Assembly: GCA_011050235.1 (NCBI GenBank)
Contig: DRGC01000038.1
Coordinates: 1 to 34,748, forward strand
Source: Phycisphaerae bacterium
GTDB taxonomy: Bacteria; Planctomycetota; Phycisphaerae; SM23-33
Direction: 5' to 3'
Length of the DNA stretch: 34,748 bases
In this document: piece by piece, positions 1 to 6,812 of the stretch
Layout of the letters: each line of letters starts with the position of its first letter
How positions within the stretch are numbered: position 1 is the first letter of the stretch
Translations under genes and position numbers: made by a program
The notes under the pieces: model-generated
The model's database searches: none
Told to the model about the DNA's origin: nothing
The model's input: the letters and a program-made list of their open reading frames with translations, nothing else

Positions 1-2
1 GC

Positions 3-143
3 GCCGGACCGGTCAACTGGAACTTCGAGAAGTTCCTCATCGCCCGCGACGGCACGGTCGTCGGCCATTACCGCTCGAAAACCACACCCGCCGACCCAGC
101 CCTTCTCGAAGCGATCCAACGCGAATTGAACAAACAGCCCTGA
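3..143 (+). CDS. Glutathione peroxidase, C-terminal part (truncated by window edge)
   Basis: Only the last 46 codons are present; the reading frame is open from base 3 to a TGA at 141-143. The peptide contains VNWNFEKFL followed by ARDGTVVGHY. This matches the C-terminal part of glutathione peroxidases, where the Trp and Asn of the W-N-F motif belong to the catalytic Cys/Sec-Gln-Trp-Asn tetrad. The family reduces hydrogen and organic peroxides using thiols. The catalytic Cys and Gln lie outside the window, so activity cannot be judged. The gene converges on the radical SAM gene and the two stops are only 4 bases apart. Seen: tetrad Trp-Asn motif. Inferred: family membership. Confidence 0.8.
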   Translation, partial: AGPVNWNFEKFLIARDGTVVGHYRSKTTPADPALLEAIQRELNKQP

Positions 144-147
144 CCTG

Positions 148-1536
148 TCAGCCTCCCCTGATAGCCCCTCGGCCGCCCTGCAACACGTCCAGCATGCCGT
201 AGTTTCGTTGCGTCAGTCGGGCGTTGTTGCGGTAGGAGAGGTTGCTCGCCAATGAAATCAGGGGGCGTCGCCGTCTCAGGAAGTTGCCGACGATGCGACG
301 CATCGTCTGCCACCGGGAATAGAAGCGCCCGTTGCAGGCGATCATCTCCTCGAGGATGCCCGACCAGGAGAAGTGCTTGTAGTGGGCGGTGGGGAACCCC
401 AAGGTGTAGTACTGCCAATCGCCGGGGAAATCATTGGCGGCGATGCGGTTTTGGGATTTCATCTGATCCCACAAGCGCGTGCCCGGTAGCGGAGTCAGGA
501 ACAGGGCGTTGAGCATGTCGACGCCGTAGGTCTTGGCTGTGCTGGCGATCTTGTTGCCGATGCCCGGCTGGTCCGTGTCCAGGCCCATGATGAATGAGCC
601 CGCCACGAGGATCTTGTGGCGTTGGATTCGCTGCACCGACTGGCGAAGATCTCGCCCTTTGCGCAGGTTGAACTTCTTGCCGACCTCTGCGAGCCCCTCG
701 GCCGTGGGAGACTCAAAGCCGATGAACACCCCGCCGCATCCGGCCCGCGCCGCCAGGGCCAGCAGTTCCTCGTCGTCGCCCATGTTGATGGTGGCTTGTG
801 CGATCCAGGCCTTGCCCAGACGCGCCTGGATCATGGCGCGGAACAGGTCCTTGGCTCGCTCGATATGCGCGGGACTCGTGCCGATGAGGTTGTCGTCCAC
901 CAGCAGGACGAGCTTCTCTCGGATGGTTCGCATTTCGCCGATCACGTCGTCGATGGGCCGATGGCGATAATCGTTCCCGTTGAAGGCCGACACGCTGCAA
1001 AAACTACAGTTCAACGGGCAGCCGCGCGTGGTCTGGATCGAGCCGAACGCATAGCCCCCCTTCAGCAGATCGTGCCTGGCCGGGGGGACCTCGGCCATGT
1101 CCACGTGCTGACCGGCGTAGACCCGCTGCAGCCGGCCCAGCCGCGCGTCGTCAACAACGGTTGGCCAGATGCTCTCGGCCTCGCCGGCGACGACCGAATC
1201 GACGTGCTCCAGGGCTTCGTCGCAACACATGGTCGCGTGGATACCCCCGATCACAACGCTCACCCCGCGGCGACGAAACGCGTCCGCCACCTCATACGCG
1301 CGATTGGCCTGCGACGTGAAGGCGGTGACGCCCACCAGGTCAGGCCGAGGTAAGGCATCGTAGTCGGGGACGCTGAGATTCTCGTCGAAGACGGTGATGT
1401 CCCAATCCGGCGGCGTCAGGGCGGCAACGACCAACAGGCCTAGGGGTTTCCACACGCGGTAACGATTCCAACGGCTTCGCTTGGTATCCGCCAGGCTCAC
1501 CAGTGGATTGAACGGATTGATCAGGTAGAGGCGCAT
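148..1536 (-). CDS. B12-binding-domain radical SAM protein
   Basis: The 462-residue protein has the two-domain layout of cobalamin-binding-type radical SAM enzymes (BchE/HpnJ-like). An N-terminal Rossmann-like part (about residues 1-140) includes GVTAFTSQ and VVIGGIHATMCCDEAL. The radical SAM core follows with the C-x3-C-x2-C iron-sulfur motif at C173, C177 and C180 (RGCPLNCSFC). The N-domain lacks an obvious DxHxxG cobalamin-ligand motif, which is common in this group. A long C-terminal extension of about 100 residues is rich in aromatic and Arg residues. Family members do radical methylations or ring-forming reactions on lipids, tetrapyrroles and natural products; the substrate here is unknown. 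It lies downstream of the cold-shock gene on the same strand, separated by a terminator hairpin, so it is probably transcribed separately. Confidence 0.88.
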   Translation of the reverse strand: MRLYLINPFNPLVSLADTKRSRWNRYRVWKPLGLLVVAALTPPDWDITVFDENLSVPDYDALPRPDLVGVTAFTSQANRAYEVADAFRRRGVSVVIGGIHATMCCDEALEHVDSVVAGEAESIWPTVVDDARLGRLQRVYAGQHVDMAEVPPARHDLLKGGYAFGSIQTTRGCPLNCSFCSVSAFNGNDYRHRPIDDVIGEMRTIREKLVLLVDDNLIGTSPAHIERAKDLFRAMIQARLGKAWIAQATINMGDDEELLALAARAGCGGVFIGFESPTAEGLAEVGKKFNLRKGRDLRQSVQRIQRHKILVAGSFIMGLDTDQPGIGNKIASTAKTYGVDMLNALFLTPLPGTRLWDQMKSQNRIAANDFPGDWQYYTLGFPTAHYKHFSWSGILEEMIACNGRFYSRWQTMRRIVGNFLRRRRPLISLASNLSYRNNARLTQRNYGMLDVLQGGRGAIRGG

Positions 1537-1575
1537 GGGCTCCCGTCACTTGACCCAAGGCCAAGCAGGAAGGGC

Positions 1576-1601
1576 AAACGCCGCCCCCGGGGGCGGCGTT
1601 T
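1576..1601 (-). terminator. Hairpin terminator after cold-shock gene
   Basis: A perfect 13-base inverted repeat (AAACGCCGCCCCC at 1576-1588 and its complement at 1589-1601) sits 25 bases past the cold-shock stop codon. On the minus strand the hairpin ends in GTTT followed by a short mixed tract; on the plus strand it is followed by TGTTTGGTTT. It could therefore work in either direction, but the gene order makes it the 3' end of the cold-shock transcript. Confidence 0.7.
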
Positions 1602-1625
1602 GTTTGGTTTCACGTCTACGTCGGC

Positions 1626-1826
1626 TTAAGCCTTCTGGACGTTGACGGCCTTGGGACCCTTGGGCCCCTCGGTCAGGTCGAACGTGACCGACTCGCCTTC
1701 GGCGAGCGACTTGAACCCTTCGCCTTGGATGTCTTGATGATGGACGAACGCGTCGGTTCCATCTTCAGCCGTGATGAATCCAAAGCCCTTCGAATCGTTA
1801 AACCACTTCACTGTGCCCTTGGCCAT
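1626..1826 (-). CDS. cspA: CspA-family cold-shock protein
   Basis: The protein has 66 residues, the usual length for a single cold-shock domain. It starts [18 protein letters not shown] and carries RNP1 (KGFGFI) and RNP2 (DAFVHH), the surface aromatic motifs that bind single-stranded RNA or DNA. The family melts RNA structure and acts as an RNA chaperone in the cytoplasm. A strong AAGGAG ribosome site lies 7-8 bases before the ATG. The gene has its own terminator and a long non-coding stretch upstream, which fits the long structured leaders known for cold-shock genes. The symbol reflects family; which paralogue this is cannot be told from the window. Confidence 0.95.
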   Translation of the reverse strand: MAKGTVKWFNDSKGFGFITAEDGTDAFVHHQDIQGEGFKSLAEGESVTFDLTEGPKGPKAVNVQKA

Positions 1827-2320
1827 ACCATGGCTCCTTCAAAAACAACAGCATGCTGGGTTCGCAAGCGTCGTCATCCAAGCCGACTTATCCACTTCGG
1901 TGAAGGGGTAACCATTCACAGAGGCGGGCAAGCTGGGGTGAAAGCTGCAAATGAATGCGGTTGCCAGCCGAACTCGCTGACGACCCGAGGAACTCCCCTC
2001 GACCGCGTCAGCCCTGAATCGACGCATTATCGGTTCCATCTTCGCCCGAGTCAAAGAAATTAGGAGGATATATTCGGCCCGCGTCCGACGGACCTATCTC
2101 CCGCCACATCCTCACGTTGCCAAGCATCGGTGTCCGGCGCCGACGCCTGTCGCACGCGCCGTTGGGGCTGCTTCAGCGAAGGCGGACGGCGACGCCCCCA
2201 TCGAAGCGGGCCTGTCGCCGCGTCTAAACAAGGTCCCTGCGCTTGCGCCGAGCCAGGAAACCACCGACGATCAACATTAGCGCCGTGGAGACGGGCAACC
2301 CACGGCCGCGGCTGGCTGAC
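1827..2320. other. Long non-coding stretch upstream of cold-shock gene
   Basis: About 490 bases lie between the cold-shock start and the terminator of the PEP-CTERM operon. The only open frame of note directly upstream of cspA on the minus strand (1839-2054) would need a TTG start and has no ribosome site, so I do not call it. The part next to cspA is best read as its 5' leader. I saw no convincing -35/-10 pair. A short minus-strand frame at 2224-2310 is listed separately. Confidence 0.4.
2224..2310 (-). other. Possible fragment resembling a PEP-CTERM-like tail
   Basis: On the minus strand a frame reads LPVSTALMLIVGGFLARRKR and ends at a TAG (2224-2226). A short hydrophobic stretch followed by an Arg/Lys cluster and a stop is the layout of sortase or exosortase sorting tails. 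There is no start codon or body to go with it, the Pro-Glu-Pro motif is absent, and it lies beyond the terminator of the neighbouring PEP-CTERM gene. It could be the eroded end of a lost paralogue or chance. Confidence 0.2.
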
Positions 2321-2360
2321 GGAAAATGAAACGAGCCCCGGGAGAGTGTCCCGGAGCTCG
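2321..2360 (-). terminator. Rho-independent terminator of the PEP-CTERM operon
   Basis: A 12-base-pair stem (CGAGCCCCGGGA at 2332-2343 against TCCCGGAGCTCG at 2349-2360, one non-Watson-Crick position) has a 5-base loop. On the minus strand it is followed by TTTCATTTTCC (2321-2331). It lies about 60 bases after the stop of the 337-residue PEP-CTERM gene, which makes it that transcript's end. Confidence 0.8.
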
Positions 2361-2418
2361 CCAATGCAGTGATTCTGCTGCCGAACGCTTTCCACCTCCG
2401 GCGGATCTACGACCCGCC

Positions 2419-3432
2419 CTAGCGGGTCTGCGACTTCCGTCGCCGCAGGACGGCCAGACCGCCCAGGGCTAGCAGGCCCATCATCGCCGGCTCGGGGACG
2501 GTGTAGAGTTCAAACGCCAGGTCCTTCGAGAAATTGTTGATGCCGACCGGGCCGTCGAGGTTGTCCACGTAGTAAGTCTCCCGGAAGGTGGACAGTCCCT
2601 GGTCAAACGATACGCCCGACGCGATGGGCGGGTTGGGGCCCAGGTCCACATAGTCGATCCCGCCGGTGACCGCGTCGTCCTGGAAATGCCAGATCTCCAT
2701 CGTCGGATCAGTGAAGGGCCCGGGGCCCTGGTCGTGCTCACCGGGCGTGGGGATCGGCGAGGCCAACGGGTTCTTGATCGTGTAGTCGCGGTTGTGCCAC
2801 CCCCACTGCAGGTCCGTGCCGTCCAGGGACGGATCGATCAGCGCGACGATCTTCAGCCAGTAAACGGTGTCGGCCTGCTGGGCGAAGGGGACCTTCAGCT
2901 CGGCGTTGTACTCAAAGAGCCGCTCGGTCGCAGCGCCGCCCACCGGCGTCTCGGTGAACGTGCCCGATTGCACCGCCAGCGGGCCGCGATCCACCACCTG
3001 CGACAGAATGGGTGTGCCGGGATAGCTGAACGGCGGCGTGTTGCCCGGGTCGGCGGGAACGTCCGTTTCGAACGCAATCAGGAAACGCTGCACGCCGGCG
3101 ACTCCGGTGTAGTCGTTGTTCGGGTACGACCCCCACCACTTCACGTGCACGACATCGGTGTCAAAATTGTCGGCAAAATCATCGGCCATGAACACGCCCG
3201 GCGGGTAGATTCCCGTGGCCGAGCCGTAAATGCCCGTACTGTGGTCGCCTTCGATAAAGCTCAGCTCGTCGTGGCCCCAGTAGACTGTGCCGTCGGGCGT
3301 TATCATCTGGTCCATGGGTCTCTGCGAGAACTTCAGCACGTCGCGGCCGGGAAGCGGGTCGGCCAGGAGGGAGGTGGCGGCGATGGCGATAGTCAGCAGG
3401 GCAATCAGGATGTTGTTTGTCTTGATGGTCAT
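2419..3432 (-). CDS. PEP-CTERM sorting-domain protein (337 aa)
   Basis: A secreted protein with an N-terminal signal peptide (hydrophobic core ILIALLTIAIAATSLLA, probable cleavage before DPLPG). The C-terminal tail has VPEP, a short hydrophobic helix and an RRRK cluster at about residues 312-337. PEP-CTERM tails are recognised by exosortase, which processes the protein during export and release to the cell surface or extracellular matrix. The body is rich in Gly, Pro, Asp and aromatic residues and looks like a beta-sandwich type domain of the sort common in planctomycete PEP-CTERM proteins; no catalytic motif was recognised. The start is supported by AAAGGAAG 6 bases before the ATG. It is 43 bases downstream of another PEP-CTERM gene on the same strand and is closed by a terminator, so it is the last gene of an operon. 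No exosortase gene is in the window. Confidence 0.88.
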   Translation of the reverse strand: MTIKTNNILIALLTIAIAATSLLADPLPGRDVLKFSQRPMDQMITPDGTVYWGHDELSFIEGDHSTGIYGSATGIYPPGVFMADDFADNFDTDVVHVKWWGSYPNNDYTGVAGVQRFLIAFETDVPADPGNTPPFSYPGTPILSQVVDRGPLAVQSGTFTETPVGGAATERLFEYNAELKVPFAQQADTVYWLKIVALIDPSLDGTDLQWGWHNRDYTIKNPLASPIPTPGEHDQGPGPFTDPTMEIWHFQDDAVTGGIDYVDLGPNPPIASGVSFDQGLSTFRETYYVDNLDGPVGINNFSKDLAFELYTVPEPAMMGLLALGGLAVLRRRKSQTR

Positions 3433-3475
3433 GATTTTCTTCCTTTGGGTTAAATGGTCTCAGGTTCGATTTGGT

Positions 3476-4228
3476 TTAACGGCCGCCGGCGCGACGTCGC
3501 CGCCTCAGAAGCCCCAGCCCCCCGACGCCGAGCATGGCCATCGTTGCCGGCTCGGGCGCCTCTACGGGGATGCGGAAGATCAGGAACTCGTCGTGGTTGA
3601 ATCCGATAGGGACAGACGGCACGGTGAACGGCGGGTTGGCGGATGTGGTGTCCATGCCGCTGTCGTACCACATCCATCGGGCGTCATCATCGATGCCGCT
3701 GATCGTCACGGCGTGGATGCCGCCGGCAAGGTTGTCCAGCGGACTGGCTGCCGGGGTGACCCATCCGACCGAGGGGTTCACGCCGGCGTTGGCGTTGAGA
3801 ATCTCGGTGGTCATGGTCGCCAGCGATGGCGGGAGCGCCCCGTCGTCTAGATCGACGCCGGTGGCCGCCACTTCCCACGGGGTGTTGCCGCTGAGGACCT
3901 GCCCGCCCAGCGTCAGGTTCGTAAAGTCGGCCAGCACGCCCTGTTTGACCGCATCGTCGCTCCAGGCGGCGATGTAGATCCATGAACTGTCCGGTATGGT
4001 CAACGAATAGGACTCCGTTGACCAGATCATGGTGGGGGTCGTGTTCTCCGCCCAGCCCAACTGGACCGTCGCGCTGAACTCATCGCCAAAATAAATGGCA
4101 TAGGCGTTATCGGCGGTCATCGTCACGTCGAAGTTCTGTTGGCCCTGTGCTCCCGCTGCCGCCAGCAGCAGAATCATCGCGCCGGGAAGGATTCTCGTTA
4201 TTCGGTTTTGTTCTCTACGTGTTCTCAT
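3476..4228 (-). CDS. PEP-CTERM sorting-domain protein (250 aa)
   Basis: A second, unrelated-looking exported protein. I chose the ATG at 4228 because AGGAG lies 10 bases before it and the signal peptide then begins normally (MRTRREQNR, hydrophobic ILLLAAAGAQG, mature end near QQNFDV). An upstream start at 4279 would add 17 Arg-rich residues with no ribosome site. The tail has APEPATMAMLGVGGLGLL followed by five Arg residues, a textbook PEP-CTERM. The central part is beta-rich and acidic (IYFGDEFSA, WSTESYSL, GIDDDARWMWYDSG) with no known enzyme motif. It lies between a 63-residue ORF (139 bases upstream) and the 337-residue PEP-CTERM gene, all on the minus strand. I infer co-expression from the sigma-54 promoter at about 5050. 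Confidence 0.85.
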   Translation of the reverse strand: MRTRREQNRITRILPGAMILLLAAAGAQGQQNFDVTMTADNAYAIYFGDEFSATVQLGWAENTTPTMIWSTESYSLTIPDSSWIYIAAWSDDAVKQGVLADFTNLTLGGQVLSGNTPWEVAATGVDLDDGALPPSLATMTTEILNANAGVNPSVGWVTPAASPLDNLAGGIHAVTISGIDDDARWMWYDSGMDTTSANPPFTVPSVPIGFNHDEFLIFRIPVEAPEPATMAMLGVGGLGLLRRRRRAGGR

Positions 4229-4367
4229 TGCTCTGTCTCCTCTTGCTCTCGTTTGTCTTCTCGTTCGTGTTGGCGTCATCCCGACTCCGGCTCCCCAGGC
4301 CGACGTCGGGGTGACTCGTTATCGTTATCGCTCTTTGCTATTCGTGTGGTTTGTTGTGACAGCTCGC

Positions 4368-4559
4368 TCAGGCCGCCAACTGCGGGCCCAGGTATGCGAC
4401 GGCCATGGCCCGGCCAAGACGCCGCCAGCGGCTGCCCGGCGAGTTCGCCAGTGCTCGACGATCCCGCTCGCCTTCCACTGCCGTCTGCGCCGCACCATCG
4501 CCCAGGACCCTCAGAAGCAGCAATTGCTCTCCGGTCATGTCTCTCAGTTGCGTTTCCAT
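4368..4559 (-). CDS. Small hypothetical protein (63 aa) in sigma-54 operon
   Basis: The 63-residue ORF begins METQLRDMTGEQLLLLRVLG and ends GRAMAVAYLGPQLAA. A clear ribosome site (GAGAGGA, 5 bases before the ATG) and its place 35 bases after the pseudo-receiver gene support it as a real gene. The protein is amphipathic, with a Leu-rich N-terminal helix and a central Arg/Asp/Glu stretch. It has no signal peptide and no recognisable domain, so it is probably cytoplasmic. A longer open frame exists on the same strand up to 5072, but it overlaps the pseudo-receiver gene and lacks a start signal. Function unknown; a regulatory or chaperone-like partner for the neighbours is only a guess. Confidence 0.55.
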   Translation of the reverse strand: METQLRDMTGEQLLLLRVLGDGAAQTAVEGERDRRALANSPGSRWRRLGRAMAVAYLGPQLAA

Positions 4560-4594
4560 GGGATTCCTCTCTTTCGTTCCAGCTTGGTTCGTGC

Positions 4595-4990
4595 TTATGG
4601 TTCCTGGACAACTTCCGCCGGTACGGGCATGTCCAGCGCCTGGGCCAGCCGCTCGACGGGCACCGGGCGGGGCAGAAACACGTCCGCCCCGGCCAGCCGC
4701 GCCTGCCGCTCGATCTCCGGCCTCCCGGCCGGGCCGACGGCGATGAGCCGCTGCAATGACGGCAGAGCCGCCAGGCGGGCGACCAGCATCTGACCGGCCA
4801 ACACCAACTCCGTGGCGATGACGGCCTGCTGGACGAACTGGCGCCGCACGATCTGCAGGACCTCGTCCACGCTGGCTACCACGCACACGTCTCGACCCCA
4901 GCTCCGCAGCAGAGATTCCAGGAAGAAGGCCTGGTCGCTGATGGGCTCGGCTACGAGGATGGTGTTTCCATGACGCAGTACCATTACCAT
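4595..4990 (-). CDS. Degenerate response-regulator receiver-like protein (131 aa)
   Basis: A stand-alone protein of receiver-domain size with alternating beta strands and helices: TILVAEP (beta1), DVCVVAS (beta2), AVIATEL (beta3), LIAVGP (beta4), ADVFLPRP (beta5), and a final helix PVERLAQAL. In true receivers beta1 ends in two acidic residues, beta3 carries the phosphorylated Asp, and beta5 ends in Lys-Pro. Here beta1 has Glu-Pro, the beta3 site is Thr60/Glu61, and Lys is replaced by Arg108. It is therefore probably not phosphorylated in the normal way. The start at 4990 is supported by GGAG 7 bases upstream. It is the first gene after the sigma-54 promoter and may sense or signal to the sensor-less activator next door (inference). 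Confidence 0.65.
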   Translation of the reverse strand: MVMVLRHGNTILVAEPISDQAFFLESLLRSWGRDVCVVASVDEVLQIVRRQFVQQAVIATELVLAGQMLVARLAALPSLQRLIAVGPAGRPEIERQARLAGADVFLPRPVPVERLAQALDMPVPAEVVQEP

Positions 4991-5046
4991 TGCATTTCTC
5001 CGTTGTCCGGCCGCCCTGTGCGGCTGGTCCGTTACTCGCCTTTCTT

Positions 5047-5066
5047 AAAGCAGCGCCCGTGCCAAA
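5047..5066 (-). promoter_or_regulatory. Sigma-54 (-24/-12) promoter
   Basis: On the minus strand the sequence reads TTTGGCACGGGCGCTGCTTT. The -24 element TGGCACG (5058-5064) is a perfect match and the -12 element is CTGCTTT against the consensus TTGCWWW. The GG and GC dinucleotides are exactly 10 bases apart, the strict spacing required by RpoN holoenzyme. Transcription would start near 5038, giving a leader of about 48 bases before the pseudo-receiver ATG at 4990. A sigma-54 activator gene lies immediately upstream, which strengthens the call. Confidence 0.7.
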
Positions 5067-5245
5067 GCGCATTTGCCGGCCCGGTCAAACTCGAACCCGA
5101 TGACGGTCAACGGGTTGCGGCCGGGGTTCGGTGGGCGAGGGTTTTGGGCGGCGCCCGGGCCAATGGGGCGTTTGGCCGCAGCCGCGCAGAGCAAAGGCGC
5201 GCTATCGTGCGGCAGTGTCAGGGGGTTGGCGCCATGGGGCGATCC

Positions 5246-5291
5246 GCCACGCAGTGTGGCGATCGGCCACGCCGTGTGGCGATGGCCACGC
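5246..5291. promoter_or_regulatory. Tandem inverted repeats, candidate activator-binding sites (UAS)
   Basis: Two 15-base palindromes, GCCACGCAGTGTGGC (5246-5260) and GCCACGCCGTGTGGC (5266-5280), are followed by a half site GCCACGC (5285-5291), with a period of 19-20 bases. Read the other way they form GTGTGGC-N4/5-GCCACGC pairs, the size of NtrC-type dimer sites. They lie about 210-250 bases upstream of the predicted sigma-54 start site, within the usual range for enhancers bound by the Fis-type domain of sigma-54 activators. Binding is inference. Confidence 0.5.
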
Positions 5292-5376
5292 AATAGGGGC
5301 CGTCTTGGTAGGTAGCGAAAGAGCGGGACGAGACGTGCGAGCAGAACAGGCCCCCATGCCCCTCAGTGCGGAGAGT

Positions 5377-6327
5377 CTACAGGTCGAAGCGGCGCATCAT
5401 CCGCCAGAGGCTTTTTCGGTCGATGCCGAGCAGCCGGGCCGCCTGGGAGCGCACGCCGTTGGACACCTCCAGCGCCAGGCAGATGTGGTCTCGCAGCGCG
5501 ACCTGGAGCGGGGCGAATGCTTCGGCCCCGGCCTCTGTCGCGCCGCCGAAGACGTCCGTCGGCAGGTCTTCGGGCTCGATGACGGGGCGGCGGCCGAGAA
5601 CGTAGGCCCGCTGGATCACGTTGCCCAGTTCGCGCACGTTGCCCGGCCAGTCGTGGGCCATGAGAATGGCCATCGCCGCCGGTGAGACGCTCCGGACCGG
5701 TAGGGCCAGCGCGGTCGCCACCTGCCGGAGCAGGTACTCGACCAGCAGGGAAATGTCCTCACGGCGGCGCCGCAACGGTTCGATGTCCAGGCGGATGACG
5801 TTCAGGCGGTAGTACAAGTCGCGGCGAAACGTGCCTTCCTCGACGGCCCGGGCCAGGTCGCGGTTTGTCGCGGCGATCACACGGATGTCGATGGGGACCG
5901 GCTGCGTGCCGCCGACCGGGATGACGGCCCGCTCTTCCAGCACGCGGAGCAGCTTGCTCTGCAGCGATTCGCTCATGTCGCCCACTTCGTCCAGGAGGAT
6001 CGTTCCCCCGTCGGCGGCGCGGAGGAAACCCACCGTCGCCTGCTCGGCGCCGGTGAAGGCGCCGGCCTCGTGCCCGAACAATTCGCTTTCCAGAAGCGAC
6101 TCGTGAATGGCCGCACAGTTCACGCCGACGAACGGGCCGTCCCGACGGGCGCTGACACGATGGACCAGCCGAGCGACAAGCTCCTTGCCCGTGCCCGACT
6201 CACCCTCCAGAAGGACGTTGACGTCGTACCCCGAAAGACGCAGAAGATGGTGGCGCAGCGAACGGATACACAGGGATCGGCCGATCAGCGTCGCCTCCGA
6301 TTCCTTCGCAGTGGTCGCAGTGACCAT
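5377..6327 (-). CDS. Sigma-54 activator without sensor domain (AAA+ plus Fis-type HTH)
   Basis: The 316-residue protein starts almost directly with the AAA+ core. Seen in order: Walker A GESGTGKE (42-49), the sigma-54-contacting loop GAFTGA (89-94), Walker [12 protein letters not shown] (107-117), sensor I IAATNRDL, an Arg-finger region [10 protein letters not shown], sensor [10 protein letters not shown], and a Fis-type helix-turn-helix at the end ([19 protein letters not shown]). Such proteins use ATP hydrolysis to remodel closed sigma-54 RNA polymerase. There is no receiver, GAF or PAS domain in front, as in PspF, so its control must come from a partner protein. AAGGAG lies 7 bases before the ATG. 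It is followed on the same strand by palindromic repeats, a sigma-54 promoter and a degenerate receiver gene; I infer that it drives that operon. Confidence 0.93.
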   Translation of the reverse strand: MVTATTAKESEATLIGRSLCIRSLRHHLLRLSGYDVNVLLEGESGTGKELVARLVHRVSARRDGPFVGVNCAAIHESLLESELFGHEAGAFTGAEQATVGFLRAADGGTILLDEVGDMSESLQSKLLRVLEERAVIPVGGTQPVPIDIRVIAATNRDLARAVEEGTFRRDLYYRLNVIRLDIEPLRRRREDISLLVEYLLRQVATALALPVRSVSPAAMAILMAHDWPGNVRELGNVIQRAYVLGRRPVIEPEDLPTDVFGGATEAGAEAFAPLQVALRDHICLALEVSNGVRSQAARLLGIDRKSLWRMMRRFDL

Positions 6328-6812
6328 GTCTCTCTCCTTCTTGGCCGGGCCCGAGGGGCCAGATGCGCCGCCGGCGAACGGTTGGGAACTCGGCCTTCGT
6401 GGCCTGTGGCACTGAACGAAGACTACGCGGCCTGCGGATGTAGTGCTCCCTACCGACTCCTAGCGGCATGATTGTCCCACAAGATGGGGATTTGTCCAGG
6501 AAAAAAGAGGAAAAACCGGGTCAGAAAGCTGCCAATTGACGACCTGTAGACCGAATGGCCAACATGACGCATTCCGGCGCCGGTGTGCCTCAGGCGGCCC
6601 TAGTTGTCCCACATCCGCTTAACCTGGCCGATCGCAGCCAAGCCCGGCAAGAGCTGGCGGGACAGGTCGCAGATCCGCCGGGGCGGTCCCGAAGTACATC
6701 GGGACGCCAGCCGACGCCAGGTGAGCTCTGAAACCGCTCTAGTCACGTCGCAACTGGCGGAGATGAGACGGACCGTGTACTGTGTTCCCTGCTGCGACAA
6801 GGAGAATTACAC
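6328..6812. other. Intergenic region between divergent activator and GH38 genes
   Basis: This 485-base stretch must contain the promoters of the divergent genes at 6327 (minus) and 6813 (plus). It holds an A-rich patch (about 6506-6518) and one imperfect copy of a palindromic repeat (6682-6708). The minus-strand open frame at 6600-6800 has no ribosome site or recognisable product and is not called. I did not find a convincing -35/-10 or -24/-12 pair. Confidence 0.4.
6682..6708. repeat. Intergenic palindromic repeat, copy 1 (imperfect)
   Basis: GTCCCGAAGTACATCGGGAC (6686-6705) with flanking GGCG/CGCC forms an inverted repeat with one mismatch and one extra base. It is nearly the same as the perfect palindrome at 13142-13167. 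The two copies flank the four-gene catabolic run. Confidence 0.6.

Larger units (their letters stand above)
4991..5376. other. Regulatory intergenic region between activator and its presumed target operon
   Basis: This 386-base gap separates the sigma-54 activator gene from the pseudo-receiver gene, both on the minus strand. It contains the -24/-12 promoter and the tandem palindromes listed separately. The open frames here are GC-driven shadows without ribosome sites. Confidence 0.6.

Noticed and set aside
1839-2054. A 71-codon minus-strand frame upstream of the cold-shock gene
   Set aside because: It would start with TTG, has no ribosome site and an unnatural Cys-rich end; more likely the cold-shock mRNA leader.
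4368-5072. A 234-codon minus-strand frame ending with the 63-residue ORF
   Set aside because: The upstream part overlaps the pseudo-receiver gene in another frame and is Gly/Arg/Ala-rich; only the last 63 codons have a start and ribosome site.
6405-6422. TGGCAC on the plus strand as a second sigma-54 promoter for the GH38 run
   Set aside because: The base pair 10 positions after GG is AG and not GC, so the spacing rule fails, and it is about 400 bases from the gene.
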